Positions 39,426-42,125 of a stretch of 42,125 nucleotides of DNA are shown here, one piece after another (positions within the stretch are counted from its first letter, which is position 1; every line of letters begins with the position of its first letter). A program made the translations under genes and the position numbers. Origin of the DNA: Ministeria vibrans ATCC 50519 (lineage: Eukaryota > Opisthokonta > Filasterea); the NCBI GenBank assembly GCA_943704425.1, contig CALSCP010001345.1, forward strand, positions 100,245 through 142,369, read 5' to 3'. The notes under the pieces are model-generated. The model made no database searches. It had not been told where the DNA came from and was given only the letters and a program-made list of their open reading frames with translations.

Positions 39426-41515
39426 TCATTTGACTGCACTAATAGTATTGCCGTTTCCCCCTCTTTCTCTTTGGGCTCTCTTTCCGGCAAAATAGTACAC
39501 TACAAATCCGAGACAGACAATCACAAGTGAAGGGAGTTTCTCAATAAATCCTTCGCCTACAAAACAATAGAGAGAAAGTGAGTTGAGTAAAAAGTTGGAC
39601 TCTATCAAAGGATTATTTTCTCGTTTTAGAAAGAGACTGAATAAACCCAATCAATAAAACTACCCAATAGACAGCCTGAACCAAAATATGAATAAAAATA
39701 CGAATAAAAATATGAATAAAAATAATCGTAAATATAATAATAACAATCATAATAAATTCTCACGAATGCGAAATGTTCACAGGAAAACAATATACGACAC
39801 ACATTAGGCTCTCTCTCTCGTCTCAGTCATCCGTACCAAACAACAGTGCAACGCTCACAATGGTCACCACTCGAAATGCCAGTTGGAGCATTCCCACAAA
39901 AAAAGCACTTTGCTCAATCACTAAAAGTGTTTTCACCTAACACACAAAATACAAAAAAACCAATGTTTTCCGTCCGTTTCAGTCGGTTCTGTCGATTATT
40001 ATGGCTTGTTTCTCTTACGACCAAACCGGAAGTTTTACAAAATATGACTCCAAAATACAAAAGGTACAAGTTTCGAACATTCACTCTAAAAGAAAAACAG
40101 CGAAAAAAAAATCAACAATCAATAAAAACAATTAATGTGTGTGTCTTACTCAGTCGGAATATCAAAGGGCTCTACAAGAAAAGTAAAAAAAAAAATTGTC
40201 AATAATCATACAATAAACATTGAATTTCTGACCTTGAGAGAGAAAGATGAATAAACAAATGACACCAAAAGCACAAAAGGTATTTATAAATTCAGCTGAA
40301 ATCGCATTCCAAAGAGGAGAGGCTTGACGGGAATTCTAAGTACACATAACACAAAAACACAAAAACATTACAATAATATTATTATAATAATTATAATAAT
40401 AATAATAATAATTATTATTATTATGATAATTGTTGATACCTCCGTTTTTGTCGCTCTGAGTTTCTGCGAAAGAACCGACTGAAGTGCATTTGCAAGACCG
40501 CTCAAGAGAGAAAAGATAAAAGGACGAAGAGTGTGCCATTGGGTGGTCGGTGTGCTGATATCGTCTGTCGAGGGGATCGGTGCGAGACCGCTAAGGGTCG
40601 AGAAAATGCTTCCAGCGAGCACAAGACACATTGCCTGTCAATGAATGTGATGCAATAATATTATGAGTGTGTTCAAAGTCCTTCTGATGATCGCGCTCCT
40701 TACGATGATGTGAAGTCTGTTAAATACTTGATTGAGTAGAATGCGGGAAAGGAGCGCGTTGAAGAGAATGGATAGTGACCCAATGAGATGGTAAACACTC
40801 CCTTGTGCATACTGCAGACCTTTCCGTCACAATTACATAAATGAAGAAGAAGAAGGTCATAATAATTATTATAAATATTAGAAGAAGAAGAAGACATTTC
40901 CAATTTATAATAATATTATTATAAGGAGACAAGTCACTTATAAGGAGAGACAACACAATCATAATGAGAAGTGAGATGAAAACACTAAACACACTTGTTT
41001 TTGTTATTGGTGTTTTTTCTGCGTTACCCAGCGCCATAAACACTGTATAGGCTGTGGCAGCGGCCACTAGAAGTGCGTAGAGAGCGGGGCGGGCGCGTAC
41101 GGCCGCAACAAGCGCCTGTGCGACTCGCACGGGCGCATGCCGCCCCTCCTCCCTCCCCAGCGCAGCCAGGCCCGCAAAGAGCAGCGGAAACCCGCTGTTC
41201 AGCACCAGTGCCATCAGCCATGGCTCGCGCACGCCTAGTTTCACTGTCACAAGCTGAGAATATAAAAACCAACGTTGAAAAGTCAAAAGATCAAAAGTTC
41301 AACAGCGAAAAGAAACACACTTTTTCACCCCCACCCCCGACAAAGAACAAGGTGATCAGCTGTAACAAAGGGGTGGGCGCTCCGTGAAAGCCAGATTGTT
41401 CGTGGTTTGATTTGAAGAAGAGATTCGATTTGAGTAACTTTACCTTTTGAAATATAGTCACGAGTCCAAATACCCCAATGTACACGAGTGAGCCAGCCAC
41501 TACAAGCGTAGACAT
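39426..41515 (-). CDS. Drug/metabolite transporter superfamily membrane protein (nine exons, ten helices)
   Basis: Exons 41444-41515, 41028-41253, 40704-40819, 40440-40634, 40233-40335, 40150-40171, 40019-40085, 39837-39936 and 39426-39556 join with matching phases to 343 residues. Ten hydrophobic segments can be counted, starting with STLVVAGSLVYIGVFGLVTI and ending with LPSLVIVCLGFVVYYFAG. Helix 4, GSVYHLIGSLSILFNALLSR, after the ALGGLQYA turn, is typical of the SLC35/EamA/CRT-like branches, where proteins carry nucleotide-sugars, drugs or small metabolites across Golgi, vacuole or plasma membranes. Substrate and membrane cannot be told. The sixth exon is a 22-bp microexon (EPFDIPT); it is inferred from phase and splice sites only. 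The C-terminus is a short basic tail. Confidence 0.85.
40376..40432. repeat. ATT/AAT trinucleotide repeat in a transporter intron
   Basis: TTATAATAATAATAATAATTATTATTATTATGATAA-type sequence near the 5' end (sense strand) of the intron between the exons ending at 40440 and starting at 40335. It is largely self-complementary. Confidence 0.85.
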
Positions 41516-41809
41516 GGCTAAAGCACTCTAAGAAGGGGTGAACCGTGAAACAAACAAATAATAAGAAAATTATTCAAAAATCCAATTTCCAATGATCAAT
41601 GATCAATGAATTATGAAACACGATGAACTTGTTCAGCAGTGAAAACTAGTCTGAGTAAACTCGCTAAAGACTATCTAGAATCCTGAATCTTCAATCTAGA
41701 TAAATTGTGGTAGAGTCAAGAGTCATCGGATCTCAAAACTCAGAATAGGTTGAATCAAAATTATTTGTACATTTTCCAAACCCAATCATCCAATCTCTCT
41801 GTGTCTCTC

Positions 41810-41845
<36 letters not shown>

Positions 41846-41895
41846 CTTTGCGATCTGCCTCCTCCTCCCTCTCGCGGCACCGCCCCCCCCCCAGC
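41516..41895. promoter_or_regulatory. Divergent upstream region between the transporter and the last gene
   Basis: 380 bp separate the transporter start (-) from the ATG at 41896 (+), so both promoters should be here. The left part is AT-rich with small direct repeats (CAATGATCAATGATCAATGA, about 41590). The right part is a (CT)n tract (41799-41846) followed by a C-rich stretch that ends CCAG one base before the ATG. No core element is recognisable. Confidence 0.5.
41799..41846. repeat. (TC)n microsatellite upstream of the last gene
   Basis: Nearly pure CT repeat about 50 bp upstream of ATG 41896, on the sense strand of that gene. Together with the C-run and CCAG that follow, it could be a 5' UTR intron or trans-splice acceptor region. 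Confidence 0.9.
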
Positions 41896-42054
41896 ATGCT
41901 TCGCCATGCCCTTCTGCGCGCCCCCCTGCGCCTCCTGCGTCTCCAGCGGCCCTTCCACGGCGCAACATTTGAAACGCGCCTCAGAGAAGCACGCGATCCC
42001 CTCCTCGACATCTCTCTGCCCCAATACGTCGCCCTCGTGCGCAACCTTGACTTG
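41896..42054 (+). CDS. First exon of a probable mitochondrial protein (truncated by window end)
   Basis: ATG 41896 opens 53 codons ending in TTG|GTATGA at 42054, after which a (CT)n-rich intron runs to the window edge. The N-terminus, MLRHALLRAPLRLLRLQRPF, is rich in Arg and Leu with no acidic residue, which fits an amphipathic mitochondrial presequence. The following residues (REARDPLLDISLPQYVALVR) should belong to the mature protein, but they are too few to name it. An in-frame non-ATG extension upstream is C-rich and unlikely to be coding. Confidence 0.55.
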
Positions 42055-42078
42055 GTATGACCCGCGTGCCGCACTCTC

Positions 42079-42120
<42 letters not shown>
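42079..42120. repeat. (TC)n microsatellite in the last intron
   Basis: CT repeat at the window edge, within the intron that starts at 42055. Sense-strand pyrimidine, as in other introns here. Confidence 0.9.
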
Positions 42121-42123
<3 letters not shown>

Positions 42124-42125
42124 CT

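Noticed and set aside
39374-39490. 39-residue upstream extension of the LRRC43-like protein
   Set aside because: It overlaps the end of the transporter coding region in another frame and AT-rich spacer; MDTLLSLL at 39373 is a better start.

Overview
This window is nuclear DNA of a unicellular eukaryote. Most genes are split by short GT-AG introns, intergenic DNA is AT-rich and full of simple repeats, there are no bacterial operon signals, and the products are eukaryotic (NEDD8, an alpha-actinin-type cytoskeletal protein, cyclic-nucleotide-binding domains, a dynamin-like GTPase). An LRRC43-like protein hints at a lineage with cilia, but the species cannot be named from sequence alone. I rebuilt exon structures by hand from reading-frame continuity, splice sites and family motifs; all junctions are predictions.

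Layout. 0.6-1.8 kb (+): four-exon tropinone-reductase-like SDR. 2.5-15.7 kb (-): a giant alpha-actinin/spectrin-like protein of about 4361 residues, almost all in one 13-kb exon. An 86-bp divergent spacer separates it from a three-module zinc-finger gene (15.8-17.3 kb, +), which is interrupted by a 7-N assembly gap flanked by an artefactual 112-bp duplication. 17.7-18.5 kb (+): NEDD8. 19.4-24.5 kb (-): a nuclear-type dynamin-like GTPase. 25.7-27.1 kb (-): an unrecognised three-exon gene. 29.9-34.7 kb (+): a protein with five cyclic-nucleotide-binding domains and no kinase or channel. 34.8-36.3 kb (-): a TIP30/HTATIP2-like oxidoreductase. 36.6-37.6 kb (-): a LURP-one/scramblase-like protein. 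37.9-39.4 kb (-): the LRRC43-like protein. 39.4-41.5 kb (-): a nine-exon, ten-helix drug/metabolite transporter. 41.9 kb to the end (+): first exon of a probably mitochondrial protein.

Other structure. A 102-bp segment (one mismatch) is shared by 19.0 kb and 28.6 kb. It is the 3' end of an unrecognised gene family, and the 28.6-kb copy is broken by frameshifts including an 11-bp insertion. Pyrimidine microsatellites lie on the sense strand of introns, often next to the 3' splice site, and a motif close to CTATCACTTTGTTTCTTTC recurs in introns of different genes.

The strongest candidate for something undescribed is the five-CNBD protein. It carries a myristoylation-type N-terminus, only domain 4 keeps an intact phosphate-binding cassette (of the Arg-Thr-Ala type associated with cGMP), and it has a PKA/PKG-type phosphosite near the C-terminus. 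It looks like a membrane-tethered cGMP sensor or scaffold rather than an enzyme. No operon logic links the genes; they are ordinary neighbours, some very tightly spaced.
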